NCBI GenBank assembly: GCA_037447655.1
Contig: JBBHKE010002523.1
Span: forward strand, 186,001 to 250,000
Source: Zygnema cylindricum
Lineage: Eukaryota; Streptophyta; Zygnematophyceae; Zygnematales; Zygnemataceae
Reading direction: 5' to 3'
Length of the DNA stretch: 64,000 nt
Under the pieces are notes generated by a model. That model made no database searches, was not told the origin of the DNA, and saw only the letters and a program-made list of their open reading frames with translations. Below, piece by piece: positions 9,918-20,794 of the stretch (its first letter is position 1; each line of letters opens with the position of its first letter). The position numbers were made by a program, and so were the translations under genes.

Positions 9918-10761
9918 TGTTGTTTTTGGAAAGCTTTCAGTCTCAACCAATTAGTAGGACGACAGAAAGGTAGTAATTTGTAGCCTAAGTTTCATAAAGA
10001 TATGCGTCATCACTTGAGGACAACGCACCTGCTATGCATACAGAGCAGCGCAGCAACGTAGTTGTTGTGCAGACAGAGGAGCAGAGCTGCTATGCAGACA
10101 GAGCAGTGTAGCTGCTATGCAGACAGAGCAACGCAGCAACAAAGCTGCAACATTGACAGGACAAACGCATCTGCGGTTACTTTGGATATGATCGGTACAG
10201 TAAACGCAGCTGCTGCTATCTTGACTATGATTCTGTATGGGACACCGCAGCTGCGTTTGATATGAATCAGGTCAACGGACCTCAACTTAGTGGGTAGCTT
10301 AGTGGTAGCTCAGTGGTAGCATAGTGGTAGCTCAGTGGTAGCTAGTGGTAGCTTAGTGGTAGCTCACTGGTAGCTTGACAGATTAGCATTAGACTAGTAG
10401 ATAGACTTACCTCCCAGGTACACTAGTATTGCCATTACAACACAAGTATAAGACTTAGAACTCAGAACACATCTTTTTTCCAGACTTCCAAGTAGTAAAA
10501 CTGTAGAGAGTTTTTGGGAAACTTCTGAGTATTATATCTTGAGTGTTGTCAAGTCAATTGTGCTGATACTTTAGGAGTTGTCATGTTTATGCTACTTTAT
10601 ATTCTGATAGAGTTTTGTGAGGTTTGGATGCTTGTGAAAGAATTGGTGAGCACTTCAAAACAGCTGTTTGGTAGGATTCTTGATAGCTTATGAAAGTGTA
10701 TCATGTCTACTTCTACTACTACTGCTGCTCCTCCACCTGCACCGGTGGTCGTGGAAAAACA
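9918..10761 (+). repeat. 3' LTR of G1
   Basis: 844 bp, TGTTGTTTTTGGAAAGC ... GTGGAAAAACA. It contains a GCAGC-rich repeated block (10040-10260) and an 11-bp minisatellite GTGGTAGCTCA (10287-10378). The last about 60 bp hold an ATG and Ser/Thr/Ala/Pro codons: the gag start of this family is inside the LTR. Satellite DNA begins at the next base. Confidence 0.8.
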
Positions 10762-10939
10762 TAACTAACTTACACAAACTATTAGCTATAACAGGAATTG
10801 TTACCTAACTTACACAAACAGTTCGCGATCACAAGAACTGTTACCTAAATTACACCATCAGTTAGCGATAAGAGGAATTGTTATATAAGTTACACAAATT
10901 GTTTGCGCTAATAGGTGGTGTTACGTAACTTACGCAAAC
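10762..10939. repeat. 40-bp satellite, left block
   Basis: About four and a half units of the satellite described at 15322-19215, separated from it by element F. It begins exactly at the G1 LTR end. Confidence 0.85.
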
Positions 10940-12248
10940 TGTTGATATTTATGTATTTTCTAGGTCTGTTTTAGGATAGAAAAGTAGTAGAGGCAGTCTG
11001 CCTCTAACCTCCTTCTCCAAACCCTCACACTTGTTGTAGTCACTGAAGGCTAGAGAAGGAGCTAGAGGTATGGCTGCCTAAGCTCTCCAGAAAGACAGGA
11101 ATAGATAATTGGTATGTTTACCAAAAAGGTATTTGACGGACCCATGAATTGATCCTGGTGCCTACCGTCCGTCAAACATCCTGTAATCGTTAGCTTTGTC
11201 CATTTAGTCTAGGACTAGTGCTAAGACGTATATGGTTTGATAAATAATTAGATAGGTATAGGTAAGCTTTTCCTTTTAACTGGGTTACGGTATATAGGGC
11301 ATAGAAAAAATTGTACTTTTGGTACCAGACGAAATATTTAGTACGGACATTTATTTCGACGGTCCGTTTTAAATGACGATGTTCATCGGTATGCTTTGAT
11401 TAGCGCCAGCTACGCGAAATGATAATTTGGCGGTTTGCAGACGTCACCACTCCGGATGACACGTGGCGACATCGTACAGGCTGCGGAATCTCCGGAACGG
11501 AACACAACAAATTCAGATGTGATAAATGTCACATTATGGCAATATCGTACACTCTCCGTACATAAAGTACTCCGGCACCTGTACTTTCATATACGGTACC
11601 GTTTTTTTGACGTGGCATGACCTAGCCCCACGTGGAGAGATAAGATTTGGAAGCAAGAATTTTGAGGATGATAAGAGCGAATCTGGAGAGGACATGTGTT
11701 GACTTTTAAGCCATGTCGTACGATGATTGTACAAAAGGTACAGCGGCACCTGTAACTTTATGTAATATAAAATAATATGATTGGTGCGTACCTCAGAAAT
11801 AGAGGGTTTAGAGAGGGGTTTAGGACTTAGAATATTTCTGGTAGGTAGCTGCCTCTCCCAGAGAGCACCTTGTATAAATGGCAAACTTTGGCCAGCCATA
11901 CCTATCAATTTACTTGGCCATTTTCAGTGATTCTTTTTGCTACAGACTCAAGAGAGTCCAAGCTACACAAATATGTAGTCGGTCAGAGTCTTTGCGTGGC
12001 AAGGTAGCACTTATTCAGTGGGAAAGTCAAACTGGGGAATATTGTCCAAAACACATATTCAAGCTTTGCATTCTGTGGTGGAATTGAGCACACAAAAGGT
12101 CTTCTTTTCACAAAGGTGAAGGTGTATTAGGGTTCTAAAGGTTAAGGGATCATTCATTTGGGTTTATATCAACTTTTAGTTGGCACTATCTAGATTAGCT
12201 TCTTTTCGATTTGCGAATTATGTGGACAATGGAGCCAATAGAATTTCA
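10940..12248 (+). repeat. 5' LTR of element F
   Basis: 1,309 bp from TGTTGATATT to GAATTTCA. It holds the conserved TAGTCACTGAAGG and CATGGCTGCC blocks, a stem-loop with arms TTTGACGGA/TCCGTCAAA (about 11132-11174), a TATA box and, 20 bp before its end, the gag ATG (12229). Confidence 0.85.
11872..11879 (+). promoter_or_regulatory. TATA box in F LTR
   Basis: GTATAAAT in a conserved LTR context (CACCTTGTATAAATGGC). The matching site in the A 5' LTR lies at 59945-59952 on the other strand. The transcript would start some 30 bp downstream, placing the gag ATG about 330 bp into the RNA. Confidence 0.6.
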
Positions 12249-12510
12249 GGTTATGGGCCCACCATCTAAGGTGCCTGTGTTAGATGGAACAGACTTCACT
12301 TATTGGGAGTTTACGATGGAGGGATTGCTTTTCGAGAAGCAATTATGGGGAATTGTTTCGGGACAAGTGAGGTGTCCCCCACCGTGCTTTGGAGGAGCAC
12401 ACTATGGAGAATCATCTGGGGCTGCCCAGAAAACCAACAGAAGTTCAAATGCAACTGAAGGTGAAGGGAAAAAACCTTCACGTGGATGGGGAAATAGGGG
12501 AGAAGCATAA
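12229..12510 (+). pseudogene. gag N-terminus of element F
   Basis: Opens at ATG 12229 inside the LTR, reads through the LTR/primer-site junction as Q-V-M-G-P-P, and continues with LDGTDFTYWEF and EKQLWGIVSGQV, the same order as in A (59751 downward). It stops at 12510; the rest of gag is in another segment, so this is a broken gag. Confidence 0.7.
12249..12263 (+). promoter_or_regulatory. Primer-binding site complementary to half tRNA-iMet
   Basis: GGTTATGGGCCCACC starts at the first base after the LTR and is the exact complement of nucleotides 25-39 of plant initiator tRNA-Met. Those are the 3' end of the 5' half produced by cutting after base 39 in the anticodon loop. Drosophila copia is known to use such a half-tRNA. 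Confidence 0.85.
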
Positions 12511-12680
12511 AGGGACACCTATGGTGAGGGGAGCTAGGCTCTGAGCTATGGTACCACTTGTAGGGATTAAAAGTGAAGTCTTCAGAGATATGGGAAGCAC
12601 TAATTCAAATTTATAAGAGTGAGAACATTCAGAGGGAGCAGTTAGTAAAACAAGAAATATAGGCCTATAAATGCGGTAGC

Positions 12681-13913
12681 ATGATAGAGTTTTGCAATGA
12701 TATTGCTACATTATATGTTGAGCTTACTAGTGCGGGGTATGTAGAATCTGAGGAGAGAAAGATTAATACACTTATCATGAAGCTCCCAGATGAGTACGAA
12801 GACATCATTTACCGTATGCAGGGAATGGATGTCTCCTCTTGGACTAGGAGCATTATTATAGGGATAATTATTGTGAGGGAAACCACTTTGGAGCTTCGTA
12901 GGGGAAGTGACATGGAGACTGCATTTACAGCTAGTGGTAACTGGCGTAAGCGTGATGTGAGGAATGGCAGTGATGAGCGGAAGCGTAATGTGAGAAAGAA
13001 AGACAAAGGTAAACCTTATCGAAACTTTGGTAAAAAGAGAGGGAGAGGAAAAGAAAGGGGAGCTTTGAAACAAAGGGTTTTCTTCGCTTGTAGGAAACCG
13101 GGTCACTATATGGAGGAGTGTCCTTGTTTGGAAGAACTTAGAAGTTGGCATATGAATGAGGAGGAAGAAGGGGAAGAGAAGAAAGAGGATGAAAAAATCT
13201 TTGAGCTTCTTCACATCGGTAGAATGAAGAAGAGAAAAAAGTACACAGAAATTCCACGAAGGCAACAGTGTGCTTTTGGAGGTATAAGGGAAGTAAAGAG
13301 AGAGGAGGTACTTGAGGATGTTGAGGAGTGTAGAGAAGATGACTTAGAAATGAGAAAGTTCGATCTAGGATCCATAAGTGAAAATGGGAAAGATAAAATT
13401 AATGAGGATAACTTTATAGATATTTTGAAAACAGAAAACTGGTCGAGGGAGACTTCAACGGATTCCGAGGAAAGGGGAGAAGTGAAACTAGAAGGGGATT
13501 TAAACGATAGGGGAGAAGAGAAATATTTAATGAAAGGTTTAGGGGAGGAGAAATATTTATTGGCAATAAATTTAGAAAGTGAGAGTGGAAAGAAATCTAT
13601 TGGAGAGAGTGAGGAAAGTTTAGTTTTTGAGGGTATTGGGTTTGACATCACTAAAAGAAGTGATGGTATTTATCAAGATGTGCCTGTAAAAGGGTTAGCA
13701 TCTGGGTGTATGTTGCAGATTGGGGATGGGGCTGGCTGTTTGAATGGCAAGAGGAAAATCGGTTTGTATGTGGATGGAAAAGTGATGAGGTGGATAAAAT
13801 CTTTGCTCGGATTTATGAAAAGTGGGATGTTAAATAAAATGTGTGATGCAATTATGATTTCGATTCATCTAATGCATTGTGTTAAATACGAGATTTTTTC
13901 TTATGTTTTATGA
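12681..13913 (+). CDS. gag-like protein with acidic tail (element F)
   Basis: 410-codon open frame. Residues about 1-70 match the gag helical region of A (EFCNDIATLYVELTSAG, LIMKLPDEYEDIIYRMQGM). They are followed by a very basic linker and a zinc-knuckle remnant ACRKPGHYMEEC, in which the first Cys of the CX2C pair is not in place (FFAC). After RRQQCAFGGIREVK, where A continues into protease, F instead has about 200 Glu/Lys/Asp-rich residues with no recognisable domain. The long open frame suggests it was translated until recently. It probably packages element RNA; enzymes must come from elsewhere. Confidence 0.6.
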   Translation: MIEFCNDIATLYVELTSAGYVESEERKINTLIMKLPDEYEDIIYRMQGMDVSSWTRSIIIGIIIVRETTLELRRGSDMETAFTASGNWRKRDVRNGSDERKRNVRKKDKGKPYRNFGKKRGRGKERGALKQRVFFACRKPGHYMEECPCLEELRSWHMNEEEEGEEKKEDEKIFELLHIGRMKKRKKYTEIPRRQQCAFGGIREVKREEVLEDVEECREDDLEMRKFDLGSISENGKDKINEDNFIDILKTENWSRETSTDSEERGEVKLEGDLNDRGEEKYLMKGLGEEKYLLAINLESESGKKSIGESEESLVFEGIGFDITKRSDGIYQDVPVKGLASGCMLQIGDGAGCLNGKRKIGLYVDGKVMRWIKSLLGFMKSGMLNKMCDAIMISIHLMHCVKYEIFSYVL

Positions 13914-14013
13914 AAAGAAAAGGAAAAAGGAAAAAGAAAAGGAAAAAGGGAGGTGATGTTTGTTTATTTGTTTGTGGGAGTTGAAAAGAAAATAGACTAG
14001 AAAATAAGAGGAG
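13914..14013 (+). other. Purine-rich 3' segment and polypurine tract of F
   Basis: A run of AAAAGGAAAAAG-type purines (13913-13960) and then AAAATAAGAGGAG immediately before the 3' LTR. The second is the plus-strand priming tract, nearly identical to the AAATAAGGGGAG tract of family A. Confidence 0.7.
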
Positions 14014-15321
14014 TGTTGATATTTATGTGTTTTCTAGGTCTGTTTTATGATAGAAAAGTAGCAGAGGCGGTCTGCCTCTAACCTCCTTTTCTAAGACCCC
14101 AAACTTGTTCTAGTCACTTAAGGCTGGAGAAGGAGCTAGAGCCATGGCTGCCTAAGCTCTCCAAAGAGACACGAATAGATAATAGGTATGATTACCAAAA
14201 AGGTTTTTGACGGATCCAGAAATTTATCCTGGTGCCTACCGTTCGTCAAACATCCCGTAGCAGTTAGCTTTGTCCATTTAGTCTAGGACTAGTGCTAGGA
14301 CGTATAGGGTTTGATAAATATTTAAATAGTTATAGGTAGGCTTTTCCATTTAACTTGGTTACGGTATATAGGGCATAGAAACATTCATACTTTTGGTACC
14401 GGACGACATAAATAGTACAGACATTTATTTCGACGGTCTGTTTTAAATGACGATGTAAATCAGACGGCCTTGATTAGCGCCGGCTACGCGAAAGGATAAT
14501 TTGGCAATTTGCGGACGTCACCACTCCGGATGACACGTGGCGACATCGTACAGGTTGCGGAATCTCCGGAACGGACACAACAAATTTTAATGTGACAAAT
14601 GTCACATTATGGCAATATCGTACACTCTCCGTACATAAAGTACTCAGGCACCTGTACTTTCATATACTGTACCGTTTTTTTGACGTGACATGACTTGGCG
14701 CCACGTGGTGAGATAAGATTTGGAAGCAGGAATTCCGGGGATTATAAGAGCGAATCCGGATAGGAAATGTGTTGACTTTTAAGCCATGTCGTACGATGGT
14801 CGTACAAAAGGTACAGTGGCACCTATATCTTCATGTACTATACAATAATATGATTGGTCCGTACCTCAGAAATTGAGGGTTTAGAGAGGGGTTTAGGACT
14901 TAGAATATTTCTGGTAGGTAGTTGCCTCTCCCAGAGAGCACCTTGTATAAATGGCAAACTTTGGCCAACTATAACTATCAATTTACTTGGCCAATTTCAG
15001 TGATTTTTTTTGCTACGGACTCAAAGGAGTCCAAGCTACACACGGGTGTAGTCGGTCAGAGTCTTTGCGTGCCAAGGTGGCACTTATTCAGTATGAAAGT
15101 CAAACTGGGGAATATTGTCCAAAACACATATTCAAGCTTTGCATTCCGTGGTGGAACTGAGCACACAAAAGGTCTTTTCTTCAGAAAGATGAATGTGTAT
15201 TGGGGTTCTAATTGTCAAGGGATTATTCCTTTAGGTTTATATCAACTTGTAGTCGGCACTATCTAGATTAGCTTCTTTTGGATTTGCAAATTCTGTGGGT
15301 AATGGAGCCCATAAAATTTCA
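14014..15321 (+). repeat. 3' LTR of element F
   Basis: 1,308 bp, same ends and blocks as the 5' LTR with scattered substitutions along its length, so the insertion is not recent. The TATA-like region is conserved (TTGTATAAATGGC). Its gag ATG faces straight into the satellite. Confidence 0.85.
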
Positions 15322-18300
15322 CAAATTGTTAGCGATAACAATTATTGTTAATCAACTTACACAAACTATTAGCGATAACAGAAATTGTTTCCTAACTAAC
15401 AAAAACTGTTAGCGTAAACAAGAATGGTTACCTAACTTACACAAACTGTTTGCGCTAACAATTATTGTTAATTAACTTACACAAACTTTTAGCGGTAACA
15501 CAAATTGTTATCTAACTTACACAAACTGTTTTCGATCACAAGAATTGTTACCTAAATTACACAAACTCTTAGCAACAACAAGAATTATTACCTCACTTAC
15601 ACAAACTGTTTGCGCTAACAAGAATGGTTACCTAAATTACACAAACAGTTGGCGATAACAATAATTCTTACCTAAATTACACAAATTGTTAGCGATAACA
15701 AAAATTGTTACCTAAATTCACACAAACAGTTAGCGATAAAAGGAATCGTTACCTAAATTACACAAACTGTAGTGATAAAATGAACTATTACCTAAATTAC
15801 ACAAATAGTTCGCGAAAACAGGAATTATTACCTAAAGTACACAAACTGTTAGCGCTAATAATAATGGTTACCTAACTTACACAAACTGTTCGCTTTAACA
15901 CGAATTGTAACCTAACTTACACAAACTATTGGCCCTAACAAGAATTGTTACCTAACTTACACAAACTGTTACCCCTAACGAGAATTGTTACCTAACTTAC
16001 AAAAACTGTTAGGGCTAACAAAATTGTTACCTAACTTACACAATTTGTTAGCGCGAACAAGAATTGTAACCTAACTTTCATAAACTGACAGCGCTAACAA
16101 GAATTGTTACCTAACTTACACAAATTGTTAACGTTAACGGGAATTATTACCTAACTTACACAAACTGTTAGCGATAACATGAATTGTTATCTTAGTTACA
16201 CAAACTGTTAGCGATAACAATAATTGTTAGCTAACTTACACAAACTATTACCATTTACAAGAATTGTTATTTAAATGACACAACCAGTTAGCTCTCACAG
16301 GAATTGTTACCTAACTTACACAAGCTGTTAGGGATATAAAAAATTGTTATCTAACTTACACAAAATTTTAGCCCTAACAGGAATTGTTATCTAACTTACA
16401 CAAATTGTTAACGCTAACAAGAATTGTTACCTAAGTTACACAATTTGTTAACGCTTATAAGAATTCTGACCTAACTTACACAAACTGTTAGCGTTAACAG
16501 GAATTGTTGCCTAATTTTTACAAACTGTTAGCACTAACAAGAATTGTTATTTAACTTACACAAATAGGTAGCAATACTAGGGATAGTTATCTTATTTACA
16601 CAAACTCTCAAACAGTAAATTTATTGTACATACACAAATAGTTAGCGCTAACAAGATTTGTTACCAAACTTACACAAACTGTTAGTGATAACAATAATTG
16701 TTATCTATATTACACAAACTTTTAGCGCCAACAAAAATTGTTATCTAAATTACACAAACTGTTAGCGCTAACAAGGATTGTTATCAAAATTACACAAACT
16801 CTTAGCGCTAAGAAGAATTGTTACCTAACTTACAAAACCTGTTTGGGATAACAAAAATTGTTATCTAATTTACACAAATTATTAGCATTAACATGAATTG
16901 TTACCTAACTTACACAAACAGTTAGCGCTAACTAAAATTGTTATCTAACTTTCACAAACTGACAGCGCTAACAAGAATTGTTACCTAACTTACACAAACT
17001 GTTAGCGCTAACAATAATTGTTACCTAACTTACACAAATTGTTAGCGTTAACAGGAATTATTACCTAACTTACACAACTGTTAGCGATAACATGAATTTT
17101 TATCTTAGTTACACAAAAGGTTAGCGATAACAAGAATTGATATCTAAGTACACATACTGTTAGCACTAACAATTATTGTGACGTAACTTACATAAACTAT
17201 TAGCGCTAACAAGAATTGTTACCTAAGTTACACAAACTGTTAGCGATAACAGGAATTTCTACCTGACTTACACAAACTGTTAGCGATAACAAGGATTGTT
17301 AGCTAACTTACACAAACTGTTACCATTTACAAGAATTGTTATTTAAATGACACAAACAGTTAGCGCTCACAGGAATTGTTACCTGACTTACACAAACTGT
17401 TAGCGATAACAAGAATTGTCAGCTAACTTACACAAACTGTTACTGTTTACAAGAATTGTTATTTAAATGACACAAACAGTTAGCGCTCACAGGAATTGTT
17501 ATCTAACTTACACAAACTTTTAGCCCTAACATGAATTGTTATCTAACTTACACAAATTGTTAACGCTAACAAGAATTGTTACCTAAGTTACACAAATTGT
17601 TAGCGCTAATAAGAAATCTAACCTAACTTACACAAACTGTTAGCGTTAACAGGAATTGTTTGCCTAATTTTTACAAACTGTTAGCGCTAACAAGAATTGT
17701 TATTTAACTTACACAAATAGGTAGCAATACCAGGGATAGTTATCTTATTTACACAAATTGTCAAACAGGAAATTTATCGTACATACACAAATCGTTAGCG
17801 CTAACAAAATTTGTTACCAAACTTACACAAACTGTTAGTGATAACAATAATTGTTATCTATATTACACAAACTTTTAGCTCCAACAAAAATTGTTATCTA
17901 AATTACACAAGCTGTTAGCGCTAACAGGGATTGTTATCAATATTACACAAACTATTAGCGCTTAGAAGAATTGTTACCTAACTTACAAAACCTGTTTGCG
18001 ATAACAAAAATTGTTATCTAATTTACACAAACAGTTAGAGCTAACTAAAATTGTTATCTAAATTACACAAACTATTAGCGCTAATAGAAATTGTTATATA
18101 AATTACACAAACTGTTAGCGCTAACAGGCATTGTTATCTTAATTACACAAACTGTTAACGCTAAAAGCAATTTTCACCTAATTTAAACAAGCTTTAAGGA
18201 TAAGAAGAATTGTTATCTAACTTACACAAACTGTTAGCGATAACATGAAGTGTTACTTAACTTACACAAACAGTTAGAGCTAACTAAAATTGTTACCTAA

Positions 18301-19215
18301 CTTACACACACTATTAGCGCTAACATGAATAGGTACCTAACTTACACAAACTGTCAGTGCTAACAAGAATTGTTATCTTACTTATACAAACAGTTAGCAA
18401 TAATAAGAATTTTTATCTAAATTACACAAACCGTTAGAGCTAACAGGATTTGTTACCTAACTTACACAAACAGTTAGCGCTAACAGGAATTGTTACCTAA
18501 CTTACGCAAATTACTTGCGCTAACTTGAATTGTTTTCTAAATTACATAAATTGTTAGCGCTAATAGGAATTATGACTTTACTTACACAAACTATTAGCGC
18601 TAACAGGAATTGTTATCTAAATTACGCAAACTGTTAGCCTTAACAGGAATTGTTACCTAACTTACACAAACTTTTACCGCTAACAGGATTTGTTATCTAT
18701 ATTTCACAATTTGTTAGCGCTAACATGAATAGGTACCTAAATTACACAAACTGTCAGTGCTTACGGGAATTGTTATCTTACTTATACAAACAGTTAGCCA
18801 TAACAAGAATTGTTATCTAAATTACACAAACCGTTAGAGCTAACAGGACTTGTTACCTAACTTACACAAACTGTTAGGGCTTACAGGAATTGTAACCTTA
18901 CTTACGCAAACTATTAGCGCTAACTTAAATTTTTTTCTAAATTACATAAATTGTTAGCGCTAATAGGAATTATGACTTTACTTACACAAACTGTTAGCGC
19001 TAACAGGAATTGTTATCTAAATTACGCAAACAATTAGCCTTAACAGGAATTGTTACCTAACTTACACAAAATGTTACAGCTAACACAAATCGCTACCTAA
19101 CTTACACAAAGTGTTAGCCCTAACAGAATCGTTACCTTACTTACACAAACCGTTAGCGCTAACATGAATTTTTACCTAACTAACACAAACTGTTAGCACA
19201 AATAGGAATTGTTAC
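15322..19215. repeat. 40-bp satellite array, about 97 units
   Basis: 3,894 bp of head-to-tail units, consensus in two halves CTAACTTACACAAACTGTTA + GCGCTAACAAGAATTGTTAC. Each unit centres on the 14-bp palindrome TGTTAGCGCTAACA, and unit ends form a second weak dyad GTTA-CC-TAAC. Units vary by about 10-20%. Higher-order periods are visible: 400 bp (18321 vs 18721, 18561 vs 18961) and about 1,152 bp (16561 vs 17713). No protein is encoded. Possible roles are centromeric, heterochromatic or simply expanded. Confidence 0.95.
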
Positions 19216-19952
19216 TGTTGTTTTTGGAAAGCTTTCAGTCTCAGCAAATTAGTAGGACGGTAAAAAGATTAGTAAATTGTAGCGTAAAGTTTCACAAAGA
19301 CATGTGTCATCATTTGAATGAAGCACAGAACAACGCAGCTGCAATGCAGAAAGAGCAGCGTAATAGCGCAGCTGCTATGCAGACAAAGCAGCACAGCAGC
19401 TCAGCTGCAACACAGACAGGACAAACGGAGTTGTGGTTACTTTGGATATGATCAGTACTAACACAGAGTTACTCTTATCTTGGATATGATTTGGTACGGG
19501 ACACCGCAGCTGCGTTTGATATGAATCAAGTCAACGGACCTCAACTTAGTGGGTAGCTCATTGGTAGCTTAGTGGTAGCTCAGTGGTAGCTTGACATATT
19601 ACTATTAGCTTGGTAGATAGACGAACCTTTGAGGTACACTGGTATTGCTAGTACAACACAAGTATAAGACTTAGGACTCAGAACACATGTTGTATCGAGA
19701 CTTCCAAGTAGTAAAACTGCAAACACTTTTTGGGAAACTTCTGAGCATTATATCTTGAGTGTTATCAAGTTAATTGTGCTGAAACTTTGAGAGTTATCAG
19801 TGTTTGTGCTACTCTATATTTTGATAGAGTTTTTTGAGGTTTAGATGTTTGTATAGGAATTGGTGAGCACTTGAAAACAGCTGTTTGGAAGGATTCTTGA
19901 TAGCTTTTGAGAGTATCGTGACTACTTCTACTACTACTGCTGCTCCTCCACC
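19216..19952 (+). repeat. 5' LTR of G2 (3' end deleted)
   Basis: Begins TGTTGTTTTTGGAAAGC and follows the G1 LTR, with GCAGC-rich repeats and only about four copies of the GTGGTAGCT minisatellite (19546-19590). Identity with the G1 LTR stops at CTCCTCCACCTG. Confidence 0.8.
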
Positions 19953-20790
19953 TGGGCGGATATGGTGGAGACATATTTTGAGAATGTTAATCTTTTGGAT
20001 ATATTGGATGGTTCGCTGGATGAATCTGATCCGTCATGGTCTAAGAAAAATACGCAAGCTCGCTCTATTTTGAAATTTTGTATATCTAAGGACTTAGCTA
20101 TTTCTCGAATTAAAATGAAAAAAGCAATTGATATCTAGAAATCCCTTAAAAGTGATTATTTAAAGGCTAATGTCCAAGAAGAGATGCTATTGGCTGGAAA
20201 AATTTGGGACTATAAGTACACTAGCGGTACAATGTCTGAATATTCTAACAAATTTCACATCCTTGTAGATGCACATGCTTGTGCGGGTGGGGTGTTTCCT
20301 CCGTTTCAACAAGCAGCGTTGCTCATGAGGGGTCTCCCTCGTAGTATGAAAGGAGCATCTGACATGCTCAAACAGAAAGATAAAGCTAGCAGGACTTTAC
20401 AGTTAGCCATCAATATTTTACTAGAAGAGGAAGCTACATCTAATATTCTCAATGTTGAGAAAGTAGAGGCTATTAGTTCAGACTTTGGGAGGAAAGGTCA
20501 GTTTAATCAGCAACGTAATCAGCTTAACCATTTCAGACAGTTTAATCAGGGTGGAAATAGACAATCCAACAATGCATGTTTTTATTGTAGTGAGGGAGGT
20601 CATGGATACAAATTCTGTCCTAAACTTAAACAAGCTAACAATACAGGTTTATACAGGCTGGGATGTCAACATTGTCAGTTTTACAAAAGCTTCAAGGGGC
20701 CTACACCTCGTAGAAATGCACTGTTTTCAGCTTCTTCGTCACTCAGGACGAGACTCTGACATTTTCTGAGAAGGACGACACGGATCTCTT
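19953..20790 (+). pseudogene. gag with zinc knuckle (G2)
   Basis: Encodes a copia gag: helical region (SKDLAISRIKMKKAIDI, stop, then KIWDYKYTSGTMSEY, ALLMRGLPRSMKG), a Gln/Asn-rich linker and a CX2CX4HX4C knuckle CFYCSEGGHGYKFC. The open part is 20184-20759; an in-frame stop near 20139 and the missing start make it a pseudogene. Confidence 0.8.
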
Positions 20791-20794
20791 CGCT

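Larger units (their letters stand above)
1195..10761 (+). mobile_element. Copia retrotransposon G1, decayed, split by element H
   Basis: Plus-strand copia element in the order integrase, reverse transcriptase, RNase H, polypurine tract, 3' LTR. The pol sequence is very close to G2 (20795-23960). The 5' side is scrambled: a scrap of LTR start (about 1195-1233) is joined directly to the C-terminal part of integrase, followed by a second, longer integrase segment. Element H sits inside the RNase H tail (4242-9601). The 3' LTR ends at 10761 against satellite DNA. Multiple stops and frameshifts make it inactive. Confidence 0.8.
10940..15321 (+). mobile_element. Gag-only copia-derived element F, both LTRs present
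   Basis: 4,382-bp element with two LTRs of 1,309 and 1,308 bp starting TGTTGATATTTATG and ending TTTCA, a tRNA-iMet half primer site and a polypurine tract. The 1.77-kb interior encodes only gag-like protein with no protease, integrase or reverse transcriptase. It sits within the satellite; flanking pentamers CAAAC and CAAAT match 4 of 5, compatible with an aged target duplication. Its gag resembles that of family A, so A-type elements are the likely source of enzymes in trans. Confidence 0.85.

Noticed and set aside
13211-13651. Minus-strand Ser/Pro/Phe-rich frames opposite F gag
   Set aside because: Mirror image of the Glu/Lys-rich coding strand; no start context or homology.
15322-19215. 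CRISPR-like array of regular repeats
   Set aside because: Units are contiguous with variation spread over the whole 40 bp; there are no unique spacers, no cas genes, and the context is eukaryotic retroelements. It is a satellite.
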